DNA of 64,000 nucleotides, taken from contig NZ_JANHLC010000001.1 of assembly GCF_028682395.1 (NCBI RefSeq), positions 682,001 to 746,000 of the forward strand, read 5' to 3'. Within the stretch, counting starts at the first letter, position 1, and every line of letters starts with the position of its first letter. Source of the DNA: Pseudomonas putida. Lineage in GTDB: Bacteria > Pseudomonadota > Gammaproteobacteria > Pseudomonadales > Pseudomonadaceae. The position numbers and the translations under genes are program-made. Below the pieces are notes generated by a model. It ran no database searches. It saw nothing but the letters and a program-made list of their open reading frames with translations, and was not told the DNA's origin. Positions 46,742 to 55,725 of the stretch are shown here, one piece after another.

Positions 46742-48043
46742 TCAATGATCGTGGTGCAGGTACGCTGCCTGTCGCGGCAGACGCAGGCTGAACAAAAAGG
46801 CAAGCGCCATCATGACGGTCACATACCAGTAGAACGAGTTTTCCATGCCCACGGACTTCAGGCTCAGTGCCACGTACTCTGCCGAACCACCAAATACCGC
46901 GTTAGCCACCGCATAAGCCAGGCCCACGCCCAGCGCACGGACCTGGGCCGGGAACATCTCGGCCTTCACCAGCCCGCTGATGGAGGTGTAGAAACTGACG
47001 ATGGCCAGCGCCAGGGTAATCAGCACAAAGGCCAGAAACGGGCTGGTCACGGTTTTCAGGGTCAGCAGGATGGGTACCGTGCACAGCGTACCCAAGGCAC
47101 CGAACCAGAGCATGGAATTGCGTCGGCCAATCTTGTCCGAGAGCATGCCGAACAGCGGCTGCATGCACATATACAGGAACAGCGCGCCGGTCATGATGTA
47201 ACTGGCGGTCTTGGCGTGCATCCCGGCAGTGTTCACCAGATACTTCTGCATATAGGTAGTGAAGGTGTAGAAGATCAGCGAACCACCGGCGGTGTAACCG
47301 AGCACGGTGATAAAGGCCACCTTGTGGTCGCGAAACAGCGCCCTGATGCTGCCAGCATCCTTGTCTTCACGGGTTTCCTTGCTGGTGGTTTCCTCCAGGG
47401 AACGGCGCAGCAGCAAGGAAATCACCGCCGCAATGGCGCCGATCACAAACGGAATCCTCCAGCCGTAGGCACGCAGTTCATCCTCGGAGAGGAACTGCTG
47501 CAGGATCACCACCACCAGCACCGCCAGTAACTGGCCGCCGATCAGCGTGACGTACTGGAAGGATGCAAAGAAGCCACGCTGGCCACGCAACGCCACTTCG
47601 CTCATATAGGTCGCCGTGGTGCCGTACTCGCCCCCCACCGACAACCCCTGGAACAGCCGCGCCACCAGCAATAAGGCCGGGGCCCAGGCACCGATGCTGG
47701 CGTAGGTCGGCAGGCAGGCGATCACCAGCGAGCCGGCGCACATCATCAGCACCGAGATCATCATCGAATTCTTGCGGCCATGTTTGTCGGCCACCCGGCC
47801 GAACAACCAGCCACCAATGGGGCGCATCAAAAAGCCGGCGGCGAACACCCCGGCGGTATTGAGCAACTGCACCGTGGGATCGTCGGAAGGGAAAAAAGCA
47901 GGCGCAAAATAAATCGCGCAGAAGGCGTAGACGTAGAAGTCGAACCACTCGACCAGGTTGCCGGATGAAGCCCCGACAATCGCAAAGATCCGTTTGCTGC
48001 GCTCTTCTCCGGTGTAATGGATCGCTTGGGTGGGTGTGGTCAT
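46742..48043 (-). CDS. pcaT: PcaT, beta-ketoadipate/dicarboxylate MFS transporter
   Basis: Metabolite:proton symporter of 433 residues with twelve predicted helices and the sequence [20 protein letters not shown] near residue 84, the loop 2-3 motif of this MFS group. In P. putida PcaT takes up beta-ketoadipate. Position upstream of pcaBDC supports the name. A separate promoter is likely in the 128-base gap after pcaF; no PcaR box was found there. Confidence 0.88.
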   Translation of the reverse strand: MTTPTQAIHYTGEERSKRIFAIVGASSGNLVEWFDFYVYAFCAIYFAPAFFPSDDPTVQLLNTAGVFAAGFLMRPIGGWLFGRVADKHGRKNSMMISVLMMCAGSLVIACLPTYASIGAWAPALLLVARLFQGLSVGGEYGTTATYMSEVALRGQRGFFASFQYVTLIGGQLLAVLVVVILQQFLSEDELRAYGWRIPFVIGAIAAVISLLLRRSLEETTSKETREDKDAGSIRALFRDHKVAFITVLGYTAGGSLIFYTFTTYMQKYLVNTAGMHAKTASYIMTGALFLYMCMQPLFGMLSDKIGRRNSMLWFGALGTLCTVPILLTLKTVTSPFLAFVLITLALAIVSFYTSISGLVKAEMFPAQVRALGVGLAYAVANAVFGGSAEYVALSLKSVGMENSFYWYVTVMMALAFLFSLRLPRQAAYLHHDH

Positions 48044-48171
48044 GATGGTTCACTCCTGGGGGACAGTTGGAGTCTAGACACACTTTGCAACATCCCCGTT
48101 CCACGAAAACAACCACCGGGACCACTTTGCGTGGAAGTCGCCCCGGCGATTGGCGTGTTACTTCGCGAAGA

Positions 48172-49374
48172 TCAAACGCGCTCGATCGCCAGTGCCAGGC
48201 CCTGGCCGACCCCGACGCACATGGTCGCCAGACCTTTCTTGCCGCCGGTTTTTTCCAACTGGTGCAGCGCGGTCAGAACCAGACGCGCACCGCTCATGCC
48301 CAGTGGGTGACCCAGGGCGATGGCCCCGCCGTTCGGGTTGACCTGCGGCGCATCGTCGGCCAGGCCGAGTCCGCGCAGCACCGCCAAACCCTGGCTGGCA
48401 AAGGCTTCATTGAGTTCGATCACATCAAAATCGGCGACCGCTACGCCCAGGCGCTCGGTCAGCTTTTGTACCGCCGGGACCGGGCCAATGCCCATGACCC
48501 GTGGCGCAACGCCGGCGCTGGCCATACCCAGAACCCGGGCGCGGGCGGTCAGGCCGTGTTTCTTCACCGCTTCGGCGGAGGCCAGGATCAGCGCAGCCGC
48601 ACCGTCGTTGACGCCGGACGCATTGCCGGCGGTGACCGTCTTGTCCGGGCCATTGACCGGCTTGAGCTTGGCCAGGGTTTCCAACGAGGTATCGGCGCGC
48701 GGATGTTCGTCCTGCTCGACCACCGTCTCGCCCTTTTTATGGGCAATCCGTACCGGCACGATTTCTTCAGCGAAGAAACCGGCCGCTTGGGCCGCAGCGG
48801 TGCGCTGCTGGCTGCGCAGGGCAAAGGCGTCCTGATCAGCGCGCGACACCCGGTGATCGTCAGCCACGTTATCCGCCGTCTGCGGCATGGCATCGACGCC
48901 ATACTGGGCCTTCATCAACGGGTTGATAAAGCGCCAGCCAATGGTGGTGTCTTCCAGCTTCATGTTGCGCGAGAACGCGGCATCGGCCTTGCCCATCACG
49001 AACGGTGCGCGGGACATCGACTCGACGCCGCCGGCGATGGCCAGCTCCATCTCGCCACTGGCAATGGCGCGAAACGCCGTGCCAATGGCATCCATACCCG
49101 AGGCGCACAGGCGGTTGAGCGTCACGCCCGGCACGCTCTCCGGCAGACCGGCCAGCAGCAACGCCATACGAGCCACGTTGCGGTTGTCTTCGCCGGCCTG
49201 GTTGGCGCAGCCCAGGAACACTTCGTCGACCTGGCTCCAGTCCACCGACGGATTGCGCTCCATCAGCGCCTTGATCGGTACCGCGGCCAGATCGTCGGCA
49301 CGCACGGCAGACAGACCGCCGCCAAAGCGACCGATCGGGGTACGGATCGCATCACAGATGTAAACATCACGCAT
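48172..49374 (-). CDS. pcaF: PcaF, 3-oxoadipyl-CoA thiolase
   Basis: Thiolase of 400 residues with the nucleophile in [12 protein letters not shown] near residue 90, the His motif [17 protein letters not shown] near residue 349 and the second Cys in MCVGVGQG near residue 386. It cleaves 3-oxoadipyl-CoA to succinyl-CoA and acetyl-CoA. Its start overlaps the pcaJ stop. Confidence 0.93.
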   Translation of the reverse strand: MRDVYICDAIRTPIGRFGGGLSAVRADDLAAVPIKALMERNPSVDWSQVDEVFLGCANQAGEDNRNVARMALLLAGLPESVPGVTLNRLCASGMDAIGTAFRAIASGEMELAIAGGVESMSRAPFVMGKADAAFSRNMKLEDTTIGWRFINPLMKAQYGVDAMPQTADNVADDHRVSRADQDAFALRSQQRTAAAQAAGFFAEEIVPVRIAHKKGETVVEQDEHPRADTSLETLAKLKPVNGPDKTVTAGNASGVNDGAAALILASAEAVKKHGLTARARVLGMASAGVAPRVMGIGPVPAVQKLTERLGVAVADFDVIELNEAFASQGLAVLRGLGLADDAPQVNPNGGAIALGHPLGMSGARLVLTALHQLEKTGGKKGLATMCVGVGQGLALAIERV

Positions 49375-50153
49375 CAGGCTTCTCCTGGCGCTTGGCCGTG
49401 GGCGGCGGCGGTGCGGGCTTCGAGGTCACGCAGCGCGGTCAGCTCGACATCGCTCGGCACGGCAGTGGTTTCAACCTGGTCGGCAAAGCGCACGGCCCAA
49501 CCGGTGGCAGCCACGACTTGCTCACGGGTGACGCCCGGGTGCAGCGCAGTGACGACAAACTCATGGGTCCCGGCTTCCGGCTCCATGATGCACAGGTCGG
49601 TGATGATCCCCACCGGCCCGGCGCCTGGCAGGCCTAGACGCTTGCGCGAGTCGCCGCCTTCGCCATGGCCCACCGAGGTGATGAAGTCGAGCTTGTCGAC
49701 AAACGAGCGTGCCGACTGCTTGAGGATAATCAGTACGCTCTTCGCCGAGCCGGCGATTTCTGGCGCGCCACCGGCACCCGGCAGGCGGACTTTCGGCGAG
49801 AAGTAGTCGCCCACCACGGTGGTATTGATATTGCCGAAGCGGTCGACCTGGGCAGCGCCAAGGAAACCGACGTCAATACGCCCGCCCTGTAGCCAGTAAC
49901 GGAAGATTTCACCGGTCGGGACCACGGTATCGGCGGTTTCCGCCAGTTCGCCATCACCGATGGACAGTGGCAAGACCGTTGGCTTGGCGCCAATCGGGCC
50001 CGATTCGTAGATCAATACCACGTCTGGCGAGGAAGTCAGGCGCGCCAGGTTGGCCGCCTTGGAAGGCAGGCCGATGCCGACAAAGCAGACCGAGCCGTTT
50101 TTCAGGCGACGCGCGGCAGCGACGGTCATCATTTCATTGGTGGTGTACGTCAT
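49374..50153 (-). CDS. pcaJ: PcaJ, 3-oxoadipate CoA-transferase subunit B
   Basis: Beta subunit of 259 residues of the class I CoA-transferase family, with [10 protein letters not shown] near residue 50 holding the expected catalytic Glu. It activates beta-ketoadipate with succinyl-CoA together with PcaI. Start and stop overlap both neighbours. Confidence 0.92.
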   Translation of the reverse strand: MTYTTNEMMTVAAARRLKNGSVCFVGIGLPSKAANLARLTSSPDVVLIYESGPIGAKPTVLPLSIGDGELAETADTVVPTGEIFRYWLQGGRIDVGFLGAAQVDRFGNINTTVVGDYFSPKVRLPGAGGAPEIAGSAKSVLIILKQSARSFVDKLDFITSVGHGEGGDSRKRLGLPGAGPVGIITDLCIMEPEAGTHEFVVTALHPGVTREQVVAATGWAVRFADQVETTAVPSDVELTALRDLEARTAAAHGQAPGEA

Positions 50154-51010
50154 TATTTAGCCTCCGAAGCGCGGGCCAGCTTGGCCTGGAACTCACTGAA
50201 ATCAGCGGTACCGAGAATGTATTCAGCGATCCAGGCGCTGAAGGTTTCGCGATCGCGAGCAATCGGGTCCCATGCCTGGTAGAAACGGTTGTCACGCTCG
50301 GTGTAACCGTGGGCGTAGGACGGATGCGCGCCGCCAGGCACAAGGCACACAGCACTCAGGGCCCAGGTAGGCAGAACGCAGGCATTCATCGGCGCCTGCA
50401 GGTCGTCGACAATTTCTTCTACGGTGACGATGCAACGCTTGGCAGCCAGAGCGGCTTCCTTCTGCACCCCCAGGATGCCCCAGAGCAGGACGTTGCCCTT
50501 GCGGTCGGCCTTTTGCGCATGAATCACGGTCACGTCCGGACGTACCGACGGCACGGCGGCCAGCACTTCACCGGTAAACGGGCAGGTCACGGTTTTGATC
50601 AGTGGGTTGACCTTGGGCAGGTCGGAACCAGCGTAGGCACGCAGTACCGCGAAAGGCAGGCCAGAGGCACCCGCAACGTAGGCATTGGCCAGGTCGGCAT
50701 GGCTGTGTTCTTCGATTTCCAGCGTATGGGGCCATTGCTTCTCGACGGCATCGCGCAGCCGGTGCAGGGAGCCCACACCTGGGTTACCGCCCCAGGAGAA
50801 AATCAATTTGCGTGCACAACCGGAGCCGATCAACTGATCGTAGATCAGGTCGGGGGTCATGCGCACCAGGGTCAGGTCTTTCTTGCCCTGGCGGATGATT
50901 TCATGGCCCGCAGCCGTCGGAATCAGGTGAGTGAAACCTTCGAGGGCGATGGTGTCGCCATCGTTGACGAATTGCTTCACGGCATCGTGCAGCGAAAGGA
51001 TTGCAGCCAT
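50153..51010 (-). CDS. pcaI: PcaI, 3-oxoadipate CoA-transferase subunit A
   Basis: Alpha subunit of 285 residues starting MAAILSLHDAVKQFVNDGDT, with the glycine-rich FSWGGNPGVGS near residue 72. The start at 51010 was preferred over an upstream frame from 51148 because the family begins here and the upstream part is promoter DNA with PcaR boxes. Transcription of pcaIJF starts in that region. Confidence 0.92.
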   Translation of the reverse strand: MAAILSLHDAVKQFVNDGDTIALEGFTHLIPTAAGHEIIRQGKKDLTLVRMTPDLIYDQLIGSGCARKLIFSWGGNPGVGSLHRLRDAVEKQWPHTLEIEEHSHADLANAYVAGASGLPFAVLRAYAGSDLPKVNPLIKTVTCPFTGEVLAAVPSVRPDVTVIHAQKADRKGNVLLWGILGVQKEAALAAKRCIVTVEEIVDDLQAPMNACVLPTWALSAVCLVPGGAHPSYAHGYTERDNRFYQAWDPIARDRETFSAWIAEYILGTADFSEFQAKLARASEAK

Positions 51011-51469
51011 GGTCAGTGGACTCCCAGGTTGTAAGCCGACTTGAGGTATAAAAAGGACGCGAGAGGCAGCGTCGAAGTGGATGCAGATTAAGCCGCAGCC
51101 AACAGCCAAACAATCCGATAATCGACTAAGCGTTCGATAATCGAACAATTGTTAGCTTGCTATCTCAAGACCTCAAGTGGCATCGGTATGACTCACCCGC
51201 CGCTGGCGGCGGGTGAGCCATTTTTATGCCAGGCGACAACATGCGAGCGAAAGGCACCGACCATTGACCAGCCGCTTCAATACTTAATGGACGGGGAAAC
51301 GAGAAGGCCTAGGGCCGGAACAGGAAAGGCGTATCGGGAAGAGTGCCCATGGAAAAAGCCTCTGTAGTATCGGAGAGGTCATGACCGGCGCATGACACTG
51401 CCTGGCAATAGTAAGCCCGGGAAAGCAACGCAATGACGCCCTTTAAAGGATGTGCACTGACCGAACAAC
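51011..51469. promoter_or_regulatory. pcaI promoter region with two PcaR boxes and a hairpin
   Basis: Two copies of the PcaR target are present on the minus strand. GTTCGATTATCGAAC at 51132-51146 is a near-perfect palindrome and a close match to the published box GTTCGATAATCGCAC; a weaker copy (GTCGATTATCGGATT) occupies 51112-51126, its centre 20 bases away. This double arrangement over -35 and -10 is how PcaR activates pcaIJ, from memory of the P. putida work. A 12-base GC stem-loop (CTCACCCGCCGC paired with GCGGCGGGTGAG, about 51191-51216) follows on the plus strand. No gene was found. Confidence 0.72.
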
Positions 51470-52312
51470 TTAAGCGAACAGTTGGGCACTCAACTCGCGG
51501 CTGGCGCCCAGCATGCTCGGTAGAAAACGTTGTTCCAGTTCACTGCGGCTCACGCGGCCGGCATGGGTACTGACATTGAGCGCAGCCAGTACCTGGCCCG
51601 ACGCGTCATAGACCGGCACGGCAATGGAGCGTAAGCCTTGCTCAAGTTCCTGATCGACGATACACCAGCCTTGCTGGCGCACTTGCTGCAGGCATTCGAG
51701 CAAGGCTTCTGGCGTGTGCAAGGTCCGGCTGGTCTTGGCCTGCAAGTCGGCGTGATCGAGGTACTCGCGCAGCGACGCATCGTCCAGTGCCGCCAGGAGA
51801 ATGCGGCCCATGGAGGTGCAATAGGCGGGCAAGCGTCCCCCCACGGACAGGTCTACCGAGATCAGCCGCTGGGTGGTTGCCGAGCGGGCGATATACAGAA
51901 TGTCGTCACCTTCCAGCGTGGCCATGTTGCACGCTTCGTGAAGCTGCTCGCTCATGCGGTCCAGATAGGGCTGGGCAGAAACGGCCAGGGGCGTGGAGGA
52001 GAGATAGGCATGGCCGAGCGTCAGCACCTTGGGCAACAGCGAATAGGTTCGTCCGTCCGTCGTGGCGTAGCCGAGCTTGATCAGGGTATGCAGGCAACGT
52101 CGTACAGCCGCGCGGGGAATCTCGGTGCGGTGGCTGATCTGGGCAATGGTCAGGTGGCGCTTGCGCTCCTGAAAGGCCTGCACCACCGCCAGGCCGCGGG
52201 CCAGGGATGTCATGAAGTCCGGATCACCGGTGAACGCCTGGATTCGCTTGGCCGGCGAAGCCACGATCGGTGGTGCCGCGGAAGCAAATGAGTTGCGCAG
52301 TTGATCGTTCAT
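51470..52312 (-). CDS. pcaR: PcaR, IclR-family activator of beta-ketoadipate genes
   Basis: Regulator of 280 residues. The winged helix-turn-helix occupies about residues 50-90 (LTIAQISHRTEIPRAAVRR), followed by the IclR effector domain. In P. putida PcaR activates pca genes in response to beta-ketoadipate. Location beside pcaIJF and the PcaR boxes in both flanking regions support the name. Confidence 0.92.
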   Translation of the reverse strand: MNDQLRNSFASAAPPIVASPAKRIQAFTGDPDFMTSLARGLAVVQAFQERKRHLTIAQISHRTEIPRAAVRRCLHTLIKLGYATTDGRTYSLLPKVLTLGHAYLSSTPLAVSAQPYLDRMSEQLHEACNMATLEGDDILYIARSATTQRLISVDLSVGGRLPAYCTSMGRILLAALDDASLREYLDHADLQAKTSRTLHTPEALLECLQQVRQQGWCIVDQELEQGLRSIAVPVYDASGQVLAALNVSTHAGRVSRSELEQRFLPSMLGASRELSAQLFA

Positions 52313-52392
52313 GACGGGCCCTATAAATGACAGTGTCGTGGTGTATTACAAGCTTGCCGCCCCCACCGGGACAAGCACCAAGCCCTCAATCC

Positions 52393-52426
52393 GGGCGATT
52401 ATCGAACGACTGGCCGATAACCGCAA
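52393..52426. promoter_or_regulatory. PcaR box pair upstream of pcaR
   Basis: On the minus strand, GTTCGATAATCGCCC at 52393-52407 matches the PcaR box at 14 of 15 bases. A weaker plus-strand copy, GGCCGATAACCGCAA, lies at 52412-52426. The centre spacing of 19 bases mirrors the pair at pcaI, which suggests autoregulation. The pair also touches the -35 of the adjacent small RNA candidate. Confidence 0.6.
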
Positions 52427-52454
52427 TTGACCCCACCTACCGATTGCCTATACT
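52427..52454 (+). promoter_or_regulatory. Sigma-70 promoter of the small RNA candidate
   Basis: TTGACC at 52427-52432 and TATACT at 52449-52454 with a 16-base spacer. It would start transcription near 52461. Confidence 0.6.
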
Positions 52455-52460
52455 TTTGCC

Positions 52461-52546
52461 ACGCCTTAGTGGCGTCTTGGAGAGACTGGTCAGGTACCCA
52501 CCAAAGATGCCCGGCACGGCCTCGCCCACGAAGCGAGGCCGTTTTC
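52461..52546 (+). ncRNA. Putative small RNA, about 86 nt
   Basis: A likely transcript bounded by a sigma-70 promoter and a Rho-independent terminator. It opens with a small hairpin ACGCC/GGCGT (52461-52475). An unpaired middle part follows, containing GGAGAGACTGG and CCACCAAAG. It ends with stem CGGCCTCGC/GCGAGGCCG (52517-52541) and TTTT. It has no open reading frame. I do not recognise it as RsmX/Y/Z, CrcZ, PrrF or RgsA. A 5' leader for the gene at 53037 is the alternative, but the terminator stands against it. Confidence 0.5.
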
Positions 52547-53036
52547 ATATCGAGCCGGCCCTCACGCCCCTCCTCAAGCTTGAAGCTTGCAATAAAGTCC
52601 CTATAACTAGCACTGATTAAAAGACTGCCACCCAAACAGCGGGTGTCACACTCACAGGCTAACTTGAATAGGGCCGCGACTTTCAAGTAACGAAACGGCT
52701 ACACAAAGTTGTGTTTAATGCATCGACTTAACGATAGTCTTGCACGAACCAGCCGCTATAATGCGCGGGTAATAAGCCGTGGCTGCCGAGCCCTTGGGAT
52801 CCAGTCAGTCCCGACAGAACAACACGCTGCGACAACCGATCAGACGGCCCAACAGGGTTCTATACTGATCAACAGCAACACCGCTCAATGCAAACGCTGT
52901 TGCTACGACAGCGAGTTTCTCTGGTGACGTAGCCGAGCGCAGAGTTCTTGTCACTGTGAATGAACAAGGACTTGATTGAAAAAGGCGTCTCCATGATTTC
53001 ACCAGAACTCATTTCAACTCTTATATAGGTAACACT
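52547..53036. other. Intergenic stretch between the small RNA candidate and the 66-residue protein
   Basis: No long gene is supported in these 490 bases. A TATAAT at 52757 is a good -10 but has no clear -35 at the right distance. An imperfect CGCTGT/ACAGCG dyad lies around 52900. A 22-codon open frame ([12 protein letters not shown]...) at 52960-53028 lacks a ribosome site and is not called. The stretch is probably leader and promoter DNA. Confidence 0.4.
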
Positions 53037-53237
53037 GTGACGAAAGACGAACTGCGCGCGGAACTTGAGCGCCAGGAGCAACGTTACAAGGACGTTTACG
53101 GCGGGGAAATCACCACCTACGCCGCCCAGCCCGACCCGGAACGCAAACCCTGGCGCAAAAAAGCCAGCCTTCTGGACCAGGCATTTGTACTCGAACTGCA
53201 AAAAATGGAAAAAGACCTCAAAACGCAGGAGCCCTGA
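53037..53237 (+). CDS. Conserved short hypothetical protein
   Basis: Protein of 66 residues starting with [25 protein letters not shown] then a Pro-rich linker and [19 protein letters not shown]. It is highly charged, helical at both ends and without signal peptide or cysteines. Codon use looks real (strong third-position GC bias). GGTAAC sits before the start as weak ribosome site. Function unknown. A GC stem (CCCGCCTGC/GCAGGCGGG) near 53268 follows it and may terminate transcription. Confidence 0.65.
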   Translation: MTKDELRAELERQEQRYKDVYGGEITTYAAQPDPERKPWRKKASLLDQAFVLELQKMEKDLKTQEP

Positions 53238-53267
53238 GCGCCTGACGTTAAGGTTTAGCCATTGCCA

Positions 53268-53292
53268 TCCCCCGCCTGCCTCAGCAGGCGGG
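53268..53292 (+). terminator. GC-rich stem-loop downstream of the 66-residue protein
   Basis: CCCGCCTGC and GCAGGCGGG pair around CTCA. It is followed by CAGTCTATG and not by a T-run, so termination is possible but not certain. The rest of the 331-base gap to the Pit gene holds its promoter. Confidence 0.45.
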
Positions 53293-53519
53293 CAGTCTAT
53301 GTATTGCCCTGCGCTCCCGCCCAGGTAAGACGCGCCTGCGGGGAAATTTCATACGCTCGTTTCAATCCCCTGCCGCCCCTCTGGGCATCCAGAGCTGATG
53401 ATAGCGCTCGCAAAATCAAGAACTTGACCCACAGCGCCAAAAACATTCTCTAACGTTTTTCAAGGCTTTTATTTCGTTGAAGAATGTTACCGACCAGCAC
53501 CTAGTGCATCGATTACCAG

Positions 53520-53566
53520 GGTTTTCTGGCATAATCGCGCCCCCTTATGACCGGGTCAGAAAACCT
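53520..53566 (+). promoter_or_regulatory. Perfect inverted repeat across the Pit promoter and leader
   Basis: GGTTTTCTG (53520-53528) and CAGAAAACC (53558-53566) are exactly complementary nine-base arms 29 bases apart. CATAAT at 53531 could be the -10. The right arm ends two bases before the Pit start codon and occupies the place of a ribosome site, so either a DNA-level operator or a leader hairpin is conceivable. Confidence 0.5.
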
Positions 53567-53568
53567 TC

Positions 53569-55044
53569 ATGATCGATTTATTCAGCGGACTGGATGCTTG
53601 GGTTCTTGTGAGCCTCTTGCTCGCCCTGGCCTTTGTCCTCACCTTCGAGTTCATCAACGGCTTTCATGACACCGCTAACGCGGTAGCCACTGTTATCTAC
53701 ACCAAGGCCATGCCACCCCACCTCGCGGTGTTCTTCTCCGGCGTGTTCAATTTCCTGGGTGTACTGCTGGGCGGCGTGGGCGTGGCGTATGCCATCGTCC
53801 ATCTGCTGCCGGTGGAGTTGTTGATCAATGTTAATACCGGACATGGCCTGGCCATGGTGTTCTCGTTGCTCGCTGCCGCGATCACCTGGAACCTGGGCAC
53901 CTGGTACTTCGGTATCCCGGCATCCAGCTCGCACACCCTGATCGGCTCGATCCTCGGCGTCGGCCTGGCCAATGCCCTGATCAACGACATCCCCCTGGGC
54001 GATGGCGTCAACTGGCAGAAAGCAGTTGATATCGGCGCCTCGCTGGTGCTCTCGCCGATGGCCGGGTTCCTCGTGGCGGCGCTGGTGCTGATCGGCCTTA
54101 AATGGTGGCGCCCGCTGTCCAAGATGCACAAGACGCCGGACCAACGCCGCAAGGTCGACGACAAGAAGCATCCGCCCTTCTGGAACCGCCTGGTCCTGGT
54201 GATCTCCGCCATGGCCGTGAGCTTTGTCCATGGCTCCAACGATGGCCAGAAAGGTATCGGCCTGATCATGCTGGTGCTGATCGGTATCGTGCCGGCCCAG
54301 TTCGTTCTCGACCTGAACAGCACCACCTACCAGATCGAGCGGACCCGTGACGCGACGCTGCACTTGAACCAGTTCTACCAGCGCAACAGCGATACCCTCA
54401 GCGAGTTTCTCGCCCTGGGTAAAAGCGTGAAGGACGACCTGCCCGGCAAGTTCCGCTGCAACCCGCAGCAGACCGAGCCGACCATCAACTCCCTGCTCGA
54501 CACGCTCAAAGGCGTCTCCGACTACCATTCGCTGCCGGCTGACAGCCGGATCGAAGTACGTCGCTACCTGCTTTGCCTGGACGATACCGCGAAGAAAGTA
54601 GGCAAGCTGCCGAACCTCCCCGCCCGTGAAAAGGCCGACCTGGAAAAACTGCGCAAGGACCTGACCGCCACCACCGAGTACGCACCGTTCTGGGTGATCC
54701 TCGCGGTAGCCCTGGCCTTGGGCCTGGGGACCATGATCGGCTGGAAGCGTGTGGTCCTGACCATCGGTGAGAAGATCGGCAAGCAGGGCATGACGTATGC
54801 CCAGGGCATGTCGGCCCAAATCACCGCCGCCTGCGCGATTGGCATGGCGAACATCTTCAGCCTGCCCGTCTCGACCACCCACGTACTGTCCTCGGGTGTG
54901 GCCGGGACCATGGTCGCCAACAAGAGCGGCCTGCAAGGTGGCACCGTGAAGACCATCCTGATGGCCTGGGTACTGACCCTGCCGGCTACCGTCGGCCTGT
55001 CTGCGGCACTGTTCTGGGCAGCCTCTACGGCCCTGGGCAACTGA
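53569..55044 (+). CDS. Pit-family inorganic phosphate transporter
   Basis: Inner-membrane protein of 491 residues of the PiT family. The N-terminal half carries GFHDTANAVATVIYTKA near residue 27 and the second half FVHGSNDGQKGIG near residue 220, the duplicated signature of these proton or sodium-coupled phosphate carriers. A cytoplasmic soluble loop of about 140 residues separates the halves. PitA of E. coli is the model. No Shine-Dalgarno is visible before the ATG. Confidence 0.9.
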   Translation: MIDLFSGLDAWVLVSLLLALAFVLTFEFINGFHDTANAVATVIYTKAMPPHLAVFFSGVFNFLGVLLGGVGVAYAIVHLLPVELLINVNTGHGLAMVFSLLAAAITWNLGTWYFGIPASSSHTLIGSILGVGLANALINDIPLGDGVNWQKAVDIGASLVLSPMAGFLVAALVLIGLKWWRPLSKMHKTPDQRRKVDDKKHPPFWNRLVLVISAMAVSFVHGSNDGQKGIGLIMLVLIGIVPAQFVLDLNSTTYQIERTRDATLHLNQFYQRNSDTLSEFLALGKSVKDDLPGKFRCNPQQTEPTINSLLDTLKGVSDYHSLPADSRIEVRRYLLCLDDTAKKVGKLPNLPAREKADLEKLRKDLTATTEYAPFWVILAVALALGLGTMIGWKRVVLTIGEKIGKQGMTYAQGMSAQITAACAIGMANIFSLPVSTTHVLSSGVAGTMVANKSGLQGGTVKTILMAWVLTLPATVGLSAALFWAASTALGN

Positions 55045-55059
55045 TCAGCCGCTGATCTG

Positions 55060-55087
55060 CAAGGTACGGCCGCCCGGCCGTACCTTG
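55060..55087 (+). terminator. Terminator of the Pit gene
   Basis: AAGGTACGGCC and GGCCGTACCTT form an eleven-base stem followed by GTTT, 16 bases after the stop codon. Confidence 0.75.
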
Positions 55088-55163
55088 TTTGCCTCTCCCT
55101 ACCCCCCTACTCCCTGCACCACCGCCCAACGGCGGATGCGCACGCCCGCACTTTTTTCCAGGC

Positions 55164-55189
55164 AAAAAAAAGGGCAACCGAAGTTGCCC
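55164..55189 (-). terminator. Rho-independent terminator of ccoM
   Basis: On the minus strand GGGCAAC, a TTCG tetraloop, GTTGCCC and eight T in a row. It lies 40 bases past the ccoM stop codon and is one of the clearest terminators in the window. Confidence 0.9.
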
Positions 55190-55229
55190 AAAATGCCTTG
55201 CGTGCTCGTGAATCCGGAAAGCCTTACGA

Positions 55230-55340
55230 CTATTTGCGTTTGTTGGCGTCTTTCCAGATGAAAATTCCAAATCCAACGAAGAACAGAACCATGAGGCCAA
55301 CGGTAACTACCCCGGCGATAACCACATTATCTAAAAACAT
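55230..55340 (-). CDS. ccoM: CcoM-like small subunit of cbb3 cytochrome oxidase
   Basis: A 36-residue single-helix membrane protein, MFLDNVVIAGVVTVGLMVLF then a GFGIFIWKDANKRK end. It matches the short CcoM subunit seen in the Pseudomonas stutzeri cbb3 oxidase structure as I remember it: N-terminal periplasmic MF.DNVV, one helix, basic cytoplasmic tail. It supports assembly or stability of the oxidase. An AGGAGG site precedes the ATG, a strong terminator follows, and two Anr-box-like palindromes lie upstream. It is far from any ccoNOQP genes in this window. Confidence 0.8.
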   Translation of the reverse strand: MFLDNVVIAGVVTVGLMVLFFVGFGIFIWKDANKRK

Positions 55341-55404
55341 GACGGCCTCCTGCGTTTGCCCTGTTGCGATGGGGCTAAGTTAACGAAAGAGGCGGGAGAG
55401 GAAA

Positions 55405-55468
55405 TTGACCGGGGTCAATGCCGCCCCTGGCAGGGCGGGCGGGTGCGGCAATCACTGACTTGCGTCAA
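55405..55468 (-). promoter_or_regulatory. Two Anr/Fnr-type boxes upstream of ccoM
   Basis: TTGAC-4-GTCAA at 55405-55418 is a perfect palindrome close to the Anr consensus TTGAC-4-ATCAA. A second copy with one mismatch in an arm, read on the minus strand as TTGACGCAAGTCAG, covers 55455-55468. Their centres are 50 bases apart and 70-120 bases before the ccoM start codon. Low-oxygen induction of ccoM is the expected result. Confidence 0.65.
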
Positions 55469-55483
55469 GGAATCGCCGGCCAT

Positions 55484-55645
55484 TCAGCGCTTTTTGGGTT
55501 TGTTCTTCGGCTTTTTCTTGGGTTTGCCCAGGGGCATGGCCTGCTCGAATGCCTGGCGCACTTCATTCAGGCGCTTGTCATTGAGGTCATGCACGCGCTT
55601 GGCGCGCTCGGCATTGAGGTCTATCAGTTTGTCGTCTTGGCTCAT
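55484..55645 (-). CDS. Small Lys-rich hypothetical protein
   Basis: Protein of 53 residues: MSQDDKLIDLNAERAKRVHD, a helical stretch, and a basic tail of KPKKKPKNKPKKR type. Charge is split, acidic first and strongly basic last, which suggests nucleic acid or acidic-protein binding. The start at 55645 was chosen because the upstream extension has no resemblance to a conserved protein. No function known. Confidence 0.6.
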   Translation of the reverse strand: MSQDDKLIDLNAERAKRVHDLNDKRLNEVRQAFEQAMPLGKPKKKPKNKPKKR

Positions 55646-55725
55646 GATCGTCGCAAGGTCGCTGTCAGGCTCGAGTAGGTGCCCATAATGGAGCGCGCGC
55701 TGGCTGCTGACCAGCCTTGGCCCAC

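Noticed and set aside
52960..53028. 22-codon open frame before the 66-residue protein gene
   Set aside because: It has no ribosome site and no sign of codon bias. It could be a leader peptide, but nothing supports it.
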